Source: JAKZRT01 sp965247915 (GTDB lineage Bacteria > Pseudomonadota > Alphaproteobacteria > Rhodobacterales > Rhodobacteraceae). Taken from it: DNA of 64,000 nucleotides. The DNA lies in NCBI GenBank assembly GCA_965247915.1, contig OZ252048.1:2046001-2110000 (forward strand), read 5' to 3'. The notes under the pieces were generated by a model. It was not told where the DNA came from and made no database searches. It was given only the letters and a program-made list of their open reading frames with translations. Shown piece by piece: positions 51,240 to 60,464 of the stretch; the first letter of the stretch is position 1; each line of letters opens with the position of its first letter. Both the position numbers and the translations under genes were made by a program.

Positions 51240-52127
51240 ATGGCCGACGATCTTACAATAGGCGGAATGCGGATCACGGGGGCGGCCCCGGTCTTGATCG
51301 CAGGCACGACGGCCAGCGGCAAGTCGCGGCTGGCGCTGGCGGTGGCGCGGGCGACGGGTGGCACGATCGTGAACGCCGATGCGCAGCAGGTCTATCGCTG
51401 CTGGCGAATTCTGACCGCGCGGCCTTCTGACGCCGAAGTGTCCCTGGCACCCCACGCGCTTTTCGGACATGTCGCATCTGATGAGCCTTATTCGGTTGGC
51501 GACTGGCTGGCCGAGGTCGGCAGCCTTGTTGCCACCGCAACCGGGCCGCAGATATTCACGGGCGGCACCGGCTTGTATTTTCGCGCTCTGACCGAAGGGC
51601 TGGCAGACATCCCGCCGATACCGCGCGACATTCACAACGCAGCACTGACAGGTGATCCGGCCAAACTGGCGCGAGAGCTGGACGCCAAAACAGCCGCCCG
51701 GATCGATCTGCAAAACCCGCGCCGGGTTCAGCGCGCCTGGGAAGTGTGGCAGGCGACGGGGAGGGGTCTGGCTGATTGGCAGGATGCGACACCGCCGCCG
51801 CTGTGCCCGCTCGGTCGTTGCCAGCCCATCCTTCTGGACGCTGATCGTAATTGGCTGAATGGCCGGATCGCGCGCCGATTTGCCCGGATGATGGCGGCGG
51901 GCGCGTTGGACGAAGCCCACGCCGCGCTGGCCGAATGGGATCCCACGCACCAGTCGTCGCAGGCCATCGGCGCGCGCGAACTGATCGCGCATCTCAGGGG
52001 CGATCTGACGTTGGACGAAGCCACCGGGGCGGCGATCACCGCAACGCGTCAATATGCCAAAAGGCAACGCACCTGGTTTCGCGCCCACATGGCGGGATGG
52101 GTGCGTATCGACCCGGCCACGCTCTGA
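51240..52127 (+). CDS. miaA: tRNA dimethylallyltransferase MiaA
   Basis: The 295-residue enzyme prenylates A37 of tRNAs that read U-starting codons, using isoprenoid from the MEP pathway. The P-loop is IAGTTASGKSRLALAVARA. NADAQQVYRCWRILTARP and FTGGTGLYFRALTEG are family motifs. The later QAIGARELIAHLRG and ATRQYAKRQRTWFR are also diagnostic. Two starts are plausible: ATG at 51240 and ATG at 51267, the latter with AGGCGGA in front. I give the longer. Confidence 0.94.
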   Translation: MADDLTIGGMRITGAAPVLIAGTTASGKSRLALAVARATGGTIVNADAQQVYRCWRILTARPSDAEVSLAPHALFGHVASDEPYSVGDWLAEVGSLVATATGPQIFTGGTGLYFRALTEGLADIPPIPRDIHNAALTGDPAKLARELDAKTAARIDLQNPRRVQRAWEVWQATGRGLADWQDATPPPLCPLGRCQPILLDADRNWLNGRIARRFARMMAAGALDEAHAALAEWDPTHQSSQAIGARELIAHLRGDLTLDEATGAAITATRQYAKRQRTWFRAHMAGWVRIDPATL

Positions 52128-52218
52128 GCGCAGTCGAAAAGATCGACTGCAGGCGCGCAAGCCTCTTGATCGGATTTTGCGACCGGTTAGTGTGGCCGCC
52201 GGAAAGTCTGGGGAAATC

Positions 52219-53046
52219 ATGGTTGATGTGCTCGAAGATACGGGCGGATTCCGGTCCGTTCCGATCCCGCATCTGGCGCGCGGCGGGCGCTGGCGGGTCG
52301 AGGCGATGCGGTCTTATGACCATGCCCGGCTGATCTGGTTCACACGCGGTCAAGGGCGGATCACCGTTTCGGGTGTCACACGCGGCTATGGGCCGAACAA
52401 TGCGATCTTTCTGCCCCCCGGCACGATGCACGGCTTCGAGTTAGGCCCGCAGGTTTTTGGAACCGTTATCGATTTCCCACAAAACTACGCTTTGGACTTA
52501 CCAGATCGCCCGATTCACCTCAGGGTCCGCGACGCCGTTCAGCAGGGCGAGTTCATGACCCACCTCGATGCCTTTCAGCGCGAATTGCTGGGCGATCGCC
52601 CGGGGCGCGGCACAGCTCTTTCGGCGCATGCGTCCCTGATCGTCATCTGGCTCAGGCGGCAAGAGGCCCAGGGGGCCGGTGACACGCCGCCCGATGATGC
52701 CACACGCAAACTTGCGGTGCGCTATGCCAAACTTGTGGAACGTGATGTTTCTGCGGCGAAATCCGTCGCTGACTATGCTGCGGAACTGGGTATCACGCCG
52801 ACGCATCTGAGCCGGGTCTGCAATTCGGCCAATGGCCGCCCGGCGCATTCGCTTTTGTCCGGACGGGTGCTGGCGCAGGCGCAGGAAATGCTGAGCGACA
52901 GCACAGTGCCCATTCAAAACATCGCCCATGAACTGGGATATTCATCGGCCGCGTATTTCACCCGCGCATTCCAGCGAGATACGGGGTTGACGCCATCGCG
53001 CTTTCGCCGCCGGTCTGGCGCCAGTCCCGAAAATTCGGCCAACTAG
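52219..53046 (+). CDS. AraC-family transcriptional regulator
   Basis: The 275-residue protein has an N-terminal cupin sensor (RLIWFTRGQGRITVSGVTRG, FLPPGTMHGFEL). The C-terminal double helix-turn-helix carries VADYAAELGITPTHLSRVCN and PIQNIAHELGYSSAAYFTRA, the AraC signature. MVDVLEDTGG at 52219 follows GGGGAAATC; the longer frame runs inside miaA. It is directly upstream of the ABC importer on the same strand, so it likely senses the imported solute or a derivative and controls those genes. Confidence 0.9.
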   Translation: MVDVLEDTGGFRSVPIPHLARGGRWRVEAMRSYDHARLIWFTRGQGRITVSGVTRGYGPNNAIFLPPGTMHGFELGPQVFGTVIDFPQNYALDLPDRPIHLRVRDAVQQGEFMTHLDAFQRELLGDRPGRGTALSAHASLIVIWLRRQEAQGAGDTPPDDATRKLAVRYAKLVERDVSAAKSVADYAAELGITPTHLSRVCNSANGRPAHSLLSGRVLAQAQEMLSDSTVPIQNIAHELGYSSAAYFTRAFQRDTGLTPSRFRRRSGASPENSAN

Positions 53047-53261
53047 CAACCGGATGTCGCATTTGTGACCCCACTATGTCGTTTTTGGACCCCCAAAAGT
53101 GCCCTCGGTCGTTGACCTTTGACCGAACTTCGTGCCGAATGGCTGAAGTTGCACGAGCTGGGGACGTCGAAGGGGGAGATCCGGTCAGGAACTGCACGAC
53201 GTCCGGCGTTCGACGCTGCACACAAACTTGAAAACATGTGACGACAGGGAGAATAGTCAAC
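53047..53261 (+). promoter_or_regulatory. Upstream region of the ABC importer operon
   Basis: This 215-base region between the regulator and the binding-protein gene contains the perfect inverted repeat TTTTGG (53083-53088) / CCAAAA (53093-53098) with loop ACCC. A little further on, near 53106-53125, CGGTC and GACCG flank GTTGACCTTT. These are candidate sites for termination of the araC-type gene and for regulator binding. AGGGAG precedes the start of the next gene. Confidence 0.4.
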
Positions 53262-54935
53262 ATGAACATCGAAACCAATAAAATCAAGCCGGTACATCAC
53301 GCCGCAGAAATGTACGCCGAAGAATTCAAGGCTGGCAAACTGAGCCGCCGCGAATTTCTGACGCGCGCAACGGCACTTGGTGTCAGCACGGCTGGCGCCT
53401 ATGCCATGATCGGGCTTCCTGCTCCGGCCAAGGCAGCCGCCCACGCACCGCGCGGCGGCACGCTGCGCATGCAAATGGAAGTGCGGGCGCTGAAGGATCC
53501 GCGCACCTATGACTGGACCCAGATCGCAACCTTTACTGCAGGCTGGCTGGAATATCTGGTCGAATACAATTCCGACGGGTCGTTCCGTGGCATGCTGGTG
53601 GAAAGCTGGGAAGCCAACGCCGACGCCACCGAATATGTTCTGAGCGTCCGCCAGGGCGTATCATGGAACAACGGCGATGCGTTCGACGCCAATGACGTGG
53701 CGCGCAACATCGCCGGCTGGTGCGACAAGTCGGTCGAAGGCAACTCAATGGCCGCGCGCATGGCCAGCCTGATCGATCCCGACACCGGCCAGGCCCGCGA
53801 CGGCGCGATCACCGTGGTCGATAGCCACACTGTTAAGCTGGTAACCAACGCTTCGGACATCACCATCATTCCCGGCATGGCCGATTATCCGGCCTCGATC
53901 GTTCACGCCTCGCACGACCCCGACGACATGGTTGGCACCGCCGTTGGCACCGGACCGATGGTCCCGGAATTGATGGAAGTTGGGGTCAAGGGCGTGGTGG
54001 TAAAGGGCGACCACCCCTGGTGGGGCGACACTGCGTTCGTAGAGGGCGGCTTTTACCTCGACCGGATCGAGTTCATCGACTATGGCACCGATCCTGCGGC
54101 CGTTGTTGCAGCGGCTGAGTCCGAAGAAGTCGATATGGTCTGGGAAACGGTCGGTGACTTTGTCGATGTTTTTGATGGTCTTGGCTGGATTAAGTCCGAA
54201 GTTGTGTCGGGTGCCACGATTCTGATCCGTCCCAACCAGGTGGCCACCGTTGACGGTGCCACGCCCTATGCGGACAAGCGGGTTCGCCAGGCGATCTCGA
54301 TGGCGGTGGACAATAACATCTGTCTGGAACTTGGCTACGCCAGCCGCGGCGTCGTGGCAGAAAACCACCATGCCGCCCCGGTGCACCCGGAAACCGACGC
54401 TACTGTCGGCCGGTTGCCCTATGACCCGGCCAGGGCTCTTGAACTGATAAAAGAAGCCGGGATGGAAGACTACGAGCACGATCTCATATCCATCGACGAT
54501 GACTGGCGCAAGAACACCACCGACGCGGTGGCCGCCCAGTTGCGCGATGCGGGCTTCAGGGTCAAGCGGACGATCCTTCCCGGATCGACGTTCTGGAACG
54601 ACTGGGCGAAATACCCGTTCAGCTCGACCAACTGGAACCACCGCCCGCTGGCGACCCAGGTCTGGGGTCTGGCCTATCGGTCCGGCGAAGCCTGGAACGA
54701 GATGGGCTGGGCGAACGCCGAGTTCGATGCGCTTCTTGCCGAAGCCAACAGCCTTGCCGACGCCGACCAGCGCCGCGTGGTTGCGGCCAAGTGCCAGGCG
54801 CTGATCGCTGAGGAAGGCGTCACCATCCAGCCGTACTGGCGGTCGCTCTATCGTCACCACACCGAGAACGTGATCGGCGGCGAGATGCACATCGCGTACC
54901 TGCCCCAGATCTATAAGTGGGCCATCAAGGCCTGA
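53262..54935 (+). CDS. Peptide/solute ABC importer substrate-binding protein (family 5)
   Basis: The 557-residue precursor has a twin-arginine signal: LSRREFLTRATALGVSTAGA, with Arg29-Arg30, then a hydrophobic stretch ending PAPAKAAAHA. It is therefore exported folded by Tat. The mature protein has the SBP_bac_5 pattern: RTYDWTQIATFTAGWLEYLV, ESWEANADATEYVLSVRQGV, SWNNGDAFDANDVARNI, and DKRVRQAISMAVDNNICLEL. The bound solute (peptide, opine, sugar or other) cannot be told. I start at MNIETNKIKP (53262), which follows AGGGAG. Confidence 0.92.
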   Translation: MNIETNKIKPVHHAAEMYAEEFKAGKLSRREFLTRATALGVSTAGAYAMIGLPAPAKAAAHAPRGGTLRMQMEVRALKDPRTYDWTQIATFTAGWLEYLVEYNSDGSFRGMLVESWEANADATEYVLSVRQGVSWNNGDAFDANDVARNIAGWCDKSVEGNSMAARMASLIDPDTGQARDGAITVVDSHTVKLVTNASDITIIPGMADYPASIVHASHDPDDMVGTAVGTGPMVPELMEVGVKGVVVKGDHPWWGDTAFVEGGFYLDRIEFIDYGTDPAAVVAAAESEEVDMVWETVGDFVDVFDGLGWIKSEVVSGATILIRPNQVATVDGATPYADKRVRQAISMAVDNNICLELGYASRGVVAENHHAAPVHPETDATVGRLPYDPARALELIKEAGMEDYEHDLISIDDDWRKNTTDAVAAQLRDAGFRVKRTILPGSTFWNDWAKYPFSSTNWNHRPLATQVWGLAYRSGEAWNEMGWANAEFDALLAEANSLADADQRRVVAAKCQALIAEEGVTIQPYWRSLYRHHTENVIGGEMHIAYLPQIYKWAIKA

Positions 54936-54950
54936 TCTGACGATCCATAT

Positions 54951-54978
54951 CGCCCCTTCGGGAACTCTCGGGGGGGCG
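54951..54978. repeat. Hairpin between the binding-protein and permease genes
   Basis: CGCCCC (54951-54956) pairs with GGGGCG (54973-54978) in the 113-base gap. Stems here often stabilise the upstream part of ABC operon mRNA, allowing more binding protein than permease. No T run follows. Confidence 0.4.
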
Positions 54979-55048
54979 GCTTTACGTCGGGATCGTCCAA
55001 GACGCCGGAAATGGCGCTGATCCTCGAGACACACCGACAGGGGCCATC

Positions 55049-56095
55049 ATGGGACTATTCATACTGAGGCGCACCGGGGTCATGATACTCACGGCGCTGT
55101 GCCTGACGTTCGTCGTCTTTTTCCTGACCAATCTTTATCCGAACCTCGAAAAACTGGCCAAGACGCAGGGCAACATGCGGATGACCGACGACGAGGTCGT
55201 GAGCTGGCTGGACAATCGCGGCTACCTGCAGCCCCTGCCGGTCAAATACGCCGAATGGCTTGGCATACTGCCGGGGTTCAAGCACACGTTCGAGGACGGC
55301 AAGATCAGGGGCCGGTGCATTATTCCAAGCAAAGATCCGGCTGACGCGCCGAAGTTCTGCGGCATTCTGCAGGGGCAATGGGGGTATTCGACCGTCTTCA
55401 AGGAACCCGCGGGCAAGATCGTCGCCAAACGATTGGGCTTGACCGGCTGGCTGATGTTCGCGGTGATCTGCGTCATGGTCCCCGGCGCGCTGTTGATCGG
55501 TGTGCTTGCGGGCATGCGCGAGGGCAGCCGAACCGACCGGACATTGTCAACATTATCCATCACCACGACAGCAACGCCTGAATATGTCTCGGGCGTTATC
55601 TTCATCGCCATATTCTCGTCGTCCGCTGTCGGGCTGAAGTGGTTCAAAGGCACGGCAACCAGCGCCATGGACGACATCACATTCGTCAACTTCACCCTGC
55701 CGGTGCTGACCATCGCCCTTTACGGTATGGGCTATATTGCGCGCATGACGCGCGCTTCGATGGCCGAGGTGATGACCGCGCAATACATCCGCACCGCGCG
55801 TCTAAAGGGCGTAAGTTTTCGCAACATCGTGCTGAAACACGCGCTGCGCAACGCATTGATTGCACCCTTCACTGTCATCATGCTGCAATTTCCCTGGCTT
55901 CTGAACGGGGTGGTGATTGTCGAGACCTTATTCAACTACAAGGGTTTCGGCTGGGTCCTGGTGCAAGCCGCCGGCAACAATGACATCGACCTGCTGCTTG
56001 GCGTGTCGGTTGTCTCGGTCTTCGTGGTTCTGACGACACAGCTGATATCGGATATCGGCTATGTCTATCTGAACCCGCGAATTCGCATTTCATAA
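55049..56095 (+). CDS. ABC importer permease, DppB/OppB type
   Basis: The 348-residue inner-membrane protein has the typical first helix (MILTALCLTFVVFFLTNLYP) and the EAA-like cytoplasmic loop (QYIRTARLKGVSFRNIVLKH followed by ALRNALIAPFTVI). ETLFNYKGFGWVLVQAAGNN follows. Between the first helix and the core an unusually long periplasmic segment carries two Cys (RCIIP, FCGIL), potentially a disulfide. It pairs with the next gene to form the channel. Confidence 0.92.
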   Translation: MGLFILRRTGVMILTALCLTFVVFFLTNLYPNLEKLAKTQGNMRMTDDEVVSWLDNRGYLQPLPVKYAEWLGILPGFKHTFEDGKIRGRCIIPSKDPADAPKFCGILQGQWGYSTVFKEPAGKIVAKRLGLTGWLMFAVICVMVPGALLIGVLAGMREGSRTDRTLSTLSITTTATPEYVSGVIFIAIFSSSAVGLKWFKGTATSAMDDITFVNFTLPVLTIALYGMGYIARMTRASMAEVMTAQYIRTARLKGVSFRNIVLKHALRNALIAPFTVIMLQFPWLLNGVVIVETLFNYKGFGWVLVQAAGNNDIDLLLGVSVVSVFVVLTTQLISDIGYVYLNPRIRIS

Positions 56096-56107
56096 GGGGG
56101 CTGGCGC

Positions 56108-57766
56108 ATGGATCCGCTTACTTGGACTGGTGGGATTGGGACTGTCATTGATCCGGTTTTTCTGCTCGCCCTTTATGTCTTCTTGTCTTTCACGGCGTTC
56201 TATTTCGTGGCCACATTCGCCGGCGACGAGCAGCTCGGCGAACTGGCGCATACGCCCTTCGCCCGCACCAAGGACTGGACCATCGGCTCGGCCACGGCAT
56301 TGAGCGAACTTGTGTTTCCCGCCACCACGTTGGCCCTGATCTTATGGATTATCGACACGATCTTGTCGGAAACAACGCTGACCGGCTGGCTTTTCAGCAC
56401 CGGGATGCCGCAGTTTCTGGTGACGTTCCTGGCGGTCATGATCTTCGGCGTGATCGGCATGACGCTGACCTATGCGATTCAGCGCCTGCCGGCGTCAGCC
56501 TACGAGACCGTTTTGCGCTGGTCGTTCGCGGTGCTTATGCTGCTGATTGTGATCTATATCGTGCTCGGTGCGTTGATGCCGCTGGGATCAGGCGGCATTA
56601 TCGGCGGCATTTCAAAACAGCTTCTGCCGGTCTGGATTGCGCTTTTGGTCACATTCGGCCTGTCCATTTACTTCAAACGCAGCCTCGGTCTTTACGGAAA
56701 ACTGTTCGACAGCATAATCGGCATGATCGGATTTGCGCTGGTGATGTTCTGGGTTTTCGCGGCAGTTCTCGGGGCCATGGACCTGATCGTCACCCACGAC
56801 GCGCTCAGCCAGGTCAGCGGCATGAAGAACAAGGTCCCCGGGACACCATTGGCACGCGCCGAAGAGGGCGATTTCGCCTGGTATCTTCTGGGCGGCGACA
56901 ACCTGGCCCGCGACGTCTTCAGCCGGGTGATAAAAGGCGCGTGGGTGGTTGTGCAGATCGCACCGATGGCGACGCTTTTTGCGTTCATGGTCGGCATCAC
57001 GCTCGGACTTCCTGCCGGGTATTACGGCGGGCGTCTGGACACGCTTCTGTCGTTCCTCGCGAACCTCATCCTGGCGTTCCCCGTCATCCTGCTTTTCTAC
57101 CTGCTGGTGACGCCGGAAATCGTGGCGACGGGCATTCCAAGCTATATGGCAACGGTGATATTCATCTTCCCGATTGTCTTTGTGGGTATCTTGCTGGACT
57201 CGCGCTATCACACCCAGCCGCGCATTCGCGCGCCGCTGTTGATCGGGGTTCTGGGGGTGATGCTTTGGCTCTATCTTTCGCTGATCAGCGAAGATGGATC
57301 GAAAGTCGATATCATTCCAAACTGGCTGGACGGCTTTGACGTGCCGGGCGGAATTCTGGTGGTCTTTGTCTCGGTGGTTTTCGTCAATTCGCCCACGGTT
57401 TTCCGGATTGTGCGCGGACTGACGCTGGACATCAAGACCCGCGACTATGTGTCTGCAGCACAGACCCGGGGCGAGCGCACCTGGTATATCATGCTGTGGG
57501 AGATCCTGCCCAATGCACGGGGACCGCTGATTGTCGATTTCAGCCTTCGGGTGGGGTACACCACGATCCTTTTGGGAACTTTGGGTTTCTTCGGCCTCGG
57601 GCTGCCGCCCGAAAGCCCCGACTGGGGATCGACGATCAACGAGGGTCGCAAACTGTTGTCGATCTATCTGCATCCCGCATTACCGCCCGCATTTGCGCTT
57701 TTGAGCCTGGTGCTGGGACTGAACCTGCTGGCCGACGGTTTGCGCGAAGAAAGCCTGAGAGACTGA
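56108..57766 (+). CDS. ABC importer permease, DppC/OppC type, enlarged
   Basis: At 552 residues this is nearly twice the usual length of about 300. The conserved core starts at about residue 265 (LLGGDNLARDVFSRVIKGAW) and ends with the EAA-like loop (DYVSAAQTRGERTWYIMLWE, then ILPNARGPL) and GLPPESPDWGSTINEGR. Some 250 residues precede the core and contain about six hydrophobic helices. A further membrane segment plus loop (about residues 375-425) is inserted in the core. The enlargement is in one clean frame, so it is a property of this transporter subtype, not an artefact. It lies 12 bases after the first permease. Confidence 0.88.
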   Translation: MDPLTWTGGIGTVIDPVFLLALYVFLSFTAFYFVATFAGDEQLGELAHTPFARTKDWTIGSATALSELVFPATTLALILWIIDTILSETTLTGWLFSTGMPQFLVTFLAVMIFGVIGMTLTYAIQRLPASAYETVLRWSFAVLMLLIVIYIVLGALMPLGSGGIIGGISKQLLPVWIALLVTFGLSIYFKRSLGLYGKLFDSIIGMIGFALVMFWVFAAVLGAMDLIVTHDALSQVSGMKNKVPGTPLARAEEGDFAWYLLGGDNLARDVFSRVIKGAWVVVQIAPMATLFAFMVGITLGLPAGYYGGRLDTLLSFLANLILAFPVILLFYLLVTPEIVATGIPSYMATVIFIFPIVFVGILLDSRYHTQPRIRAPLLIGVLGVMLWLYLSLISEDGSKVDIIPNWLDGFDVPGGILVVFVSVVFVNSPTVFRIVRGLTLDIKTRDYVSAAQTRGERTWYIMLWEILPNARGPLIVDFSLRVGYTTILLGTLGFFGLGLPPESPDWGSTINEGRKLLSIYLHPALPPAFALLSLVLGLNLLADGLREESLRD

Positions 57767-57776
57767 GGAGAGCGCC

Positions 57777-59861
57777 ATGAGCAAATGGGACTATGACGGC
57801 CCGATCCTCGAGATCGAAAACCTGTCGATCAGCTTTTTCACCCGCCTGCAGGAAATCCCTGCGGTGATGGATTTTTCCACGATCGTTCAGCCGGGCGAGG
57901 CAATGGGGCTGGTCGGCGAAAGCGGCTGCGGTAAATCCACGGTGGCGCTTGGGGTCATGCAGGACCTCGGCGTCAACGGCCGCATTGTCGGCGGTTCGAT
58001 CAGGTTCAAAGGACGCGACCTGAACGCGATGTCCGACGAAGAGCTGCGCGACATTCGCGGCTCGGAAATTGCGATGATCTATCAAGAGCCGATGGCCAGC
58101 CTGAACCCGGCGATGATGGTTGGGCGGCAGCTGATGGAAGTGCCGATGATCCACGAGGGCGTCAGCGAGAAAGAGGCCCGCGTCCGCGCCTTGGAAGTTG
58201 TCACCGACGTGCGCCTGCCCGACCCCGAGCGCATTCTGGGTTCATTCCCGCATCAGCTTTCGGGCGGCCAGCAGCAGCGCATCGTGATCGCCATGGCGCT
58301 GATGTCCAAGCCATCGCTTCTGATCCTCGATGAACCGACCACCGCGCTTGACGTGACCGTCGAGGCCGCCGTGGTCGATCTGGTCAAGGACCTGGGCAAG
58401 AAATACGGCACCTCGATGTTGTTTATCTCGCACAACCTTGGCCTGATTCTGGATACCTGCGACCGCATCTGCGTGATGTATTCAGGCGAGGCGGTCGAAA
58501 CCGGCCGCATCGAAGATGTGTTCGAGGAAATGCAGCACCCCTATACCCAAGCGCTTTTCCGGTCGATCCCGCTGCCGGGTGCTGACAAGAACACGCGGCC
58601 TCTGGTGGCCATCCCGGGCAACTTCCCCCTGCCCCACGAGCGTCCGCCGGGATGCAACTTTGGCCCGCGCTGCGATTACTTTGTCGAGGGCCATTGCGAT
58701 GTCGGCGACATCAAGATGGTCGAGGTTCAGCACGGTGACCGCCACGAAAGCCGCTGTGTCAAAATTGACGACATCGATTGGGACGCCCCCATCACCGCCG
58801 CCGCGACCACCAAAAAGGCCAAGGTCGGCGATGTGGTCCTGAAAATGGACAATCTCAAGAAATACTACGAGGTTTCGGCCAACGCATTGTTCGGCGGGGC
58901 CAACAAGAAGGTGGTCAAGGCCAACGAGACACTCAGTTTCGAGGCCCGCGAATCCGAGACTTTGGCCATCGTCGGCGAATCCGGTTGTGGAAAATCCACT
59001 TTTGCTAAAGTGCTTATGGGTCTGGAAACCGCGACCGAGGGCAAAATTCTGCTCGATAACCGCGAAATTCAGGACATCCCGATCGAGAAGCGCGACACCA
59101 AGACCATCAGCTCGGTCCAGATGGTGTTCCAGAACCCGTTTGACACGCTGAACCCGTCCATGACAATCGGACGCCAGATTATCCGCGCACTGGAAATATT
59201 CGGCATCGGCAATTCCGAAGCCGAACGGCGCGAGCGGATGCTGAAACTTCTCGATCTGGTCAAACTGCCGCGCGAATTCGGCGACCGGATGCCGCGCCAG
59301 CTCAGCGGCGGGCAAAAGCAACGGGTGGGCATAGCGCGCGCCTTTGCCGGCGGCGCCCGGATTGTGGTGGCAGATGAGCCGGTCTCGGCGCTCGATGTGT
59401 CGGTGCAGGCGGCGGTCACCGATCTCTTGATGGAAATACAGCGCGAAGAGAAAACCACGCTGCTGTTCATCAGCCACGACCTTTCCATTGTGCGCTATCT
59501 CAGCGACCGGGTGATGGTCATGTATCTGGGCCATGTGGTCGAACTGGGCGATACCGATCAGGTTTTTGCGCCGCCCTACCACCCCTATACCGAGGCGCTC
59601 TTGTCTGCGGTTCCCATTGCCGACACCAAGGTCGAAAAAGAGCACATCGTGCTGGAAGGCGACATACCCTCGGCCATGGACCCGCCACCGGGGTGCCCGT
59701 TCCAGACCCGCTGCCGCTGGAAAGACCGCGTGCCAGACGGGCTCTGCGACCGCGAGGTGCCACCGTTCCGAACCCTGGCCGATGGTCACCAGATCAAGTG
59801 TCACCTTCCCGACGACGTGCTGGCCGAGATGCGCCCGGTGATCAAAGTGGCCGCCGAATAG
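57777..59861 (+). CDS. Fused double ATP-binding protein of the ABC importer (DppD-DppF)
   Basis: The 694-residue protein has two complete ABC domains in tandem. Walker A is GESGCGKST at residues 47-55 and again near 398-406. The signatures are LSGGQQQRIVIAMAL and LSGGQKQRVGIARAF; the Walker B regions are LLILDEPTTALDVTVEAAVV and IVVADEPVSALDVSVQAAVT. Each half ends with the oligopeptide-transporter C-terminal Cys-rich segment (PPGCNFGPRCDYF; PPPGCPFQTRCRW). It powers both permeases as one polypeptide. It starts 10 bases after the permease and ends the operon. Confidence 0.94.
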   Translation: MSKWDYDGPILEIENLSISFFTRLQEIPAVMDFSTIVQPGEAMGLVGESGCGKSTVALGVMQDLGVNGRIVGGSIRFKGRDLNAMSDEELRDIRGSEIAMIYQEPMASLNPAMMVGRQLMEVPMIHEGVSEKEARVRALEVVTDVRLPDPERILGSFPHQLSGGQQQRIVIAMALMSKPSLLILDEPTTALDVTVEAAVVDLVKDLGKKYGTSMLFISHNLGLILDTCDRICVMYSGEAVETGRIEDVFEEMQHPYTQALFRSIPLPGADKNTRPLVAIPGNFPLPHERPPGCNFGPRCDYFVEGHCDVGDIKMVEVQHGDRHESRCVKIDDIDWDAPITAAATTKKAKVGDVVLKMDNLKKYYEVSANALFGGANKKVVKANETLSFEARESETLAIVGESGCGKSTFAKVLMGLETATEGKILLDNREIQDIPIEKRDTKTISSVQMVFQNPFDTLNPSMTIGRQIIRALEIFGIGNSEAERRERMLKLLDLVKLPREFGDRMPRQLSGGQKQRVGIARAFAGGARIVVADEPVSALDVSVQAAVTDLLMEIQREEKTTLLFISHDLSIVRYLSDRVMVMYLGHVVELGDTDQVFAPPYHPYTEALLSAVPIADTKVEKEHIVLEGDIPSAMDPPPGCPFQTRCRWKDRVPDGLCDREVPPFRTLADGHQIKCHLPDDVLAEMRPVIKVAAE

Positions 59862-59956
59862 GTCCGCGCGCCTGCCAAACACAATTTGCGCGCGTCGACG
59901 CGCTGGTACGCGCCGCGTACTATTGCCGAGACGGGGCAGCCTGATAGGGTGGCGCG

Positions 59957-60295
59957 ATGAGCGCATTCGCCCCCCTGCCCGACCCGCCTTACTATGCCGT
60001 GATTTTCGCAAATCAGGCGTCAGGAACTGACGCTGCGGGTTACGGTCGGATGGCCGAAATGATCGAAGACCTGGCCACGCGACAACCCGGGTATCTGGGT
60101 ATCGAATCCACACGCGGTGCCGGTGGTTTCGCCATCACGGTCAGCTATTGGGCCGACGAGGCGGCGCTGTTGGCCTGGTAAGCGGTGGCCGAACACGCGC
60201 TGGCGCAGAAACTGGGCAAGACCCGGTGGTACGAACATTATGTTCTGCGGATCGCAAGGGTCGAACGTCATTACGACGGGCCCGAGGGACGCTGA
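59957..60295 (+). pseudogene. ABM-domain (antibiotic biosynthesis monooxygenase-like) protein with nonsense codon
   Basis: The frame begins SAFAPLPDPPYYAVIFANQA and shows ABM-fold features (MAEMIEDLATRQPGYLGIES, AITVSYWADEAALLAW). It then meets TAA at 60179-60181. The same frame continues for 37 codons with convincing protein (VAEHALAQKLGKTRWYEHYV, LRIARVERHYDG) to TGA at 60293-60295. The family normally runs through with a basic residue here, so a change such as AAA to TAA explains the break. The truncated product would lose the last strand and helix. It is 96 bases after the ABC operon, same strand. Confidence 0.75.
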
Positions 60296-60311
60296 GCATT
60301 CTAATTTTTGC

Positions 60312-60332
60312 GCGAGGGGCGGCGCCCCTCGC
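60312..60332. terminator. Perfect 9-bp GC-rich hairpin before ssb
   Basis: GCGAGGGGC (60312-60320) and GCCCCTCGC (60324-60332) enclose a 3-base loop. It stands 17 bases after the original stop of the ABM-type gene and about 130 bases before ssb, and is a likely transcription stop for the upstream unit. T bases precede, not follow, it. Confidence 0.5.
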
Positions 60333-60464
60333 CTAGGGCCACGCGCGACGCGCGGCGCAATAAATTTCGCGGGTGACGCTCGATATCGGCGATTCAGGCA
60401 TTCTTAACCATGTTTGGGTGGTGTAGCTAATAATTCGAATTTTAGAGAATCGGAGAAGGTCCGC

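Noticed and set aside
60312..60332. Regulatory hairpin for ssb
   Set aside because: It lies 130 bases upstream of ssb, just after the preceding gene, which fits termination better.
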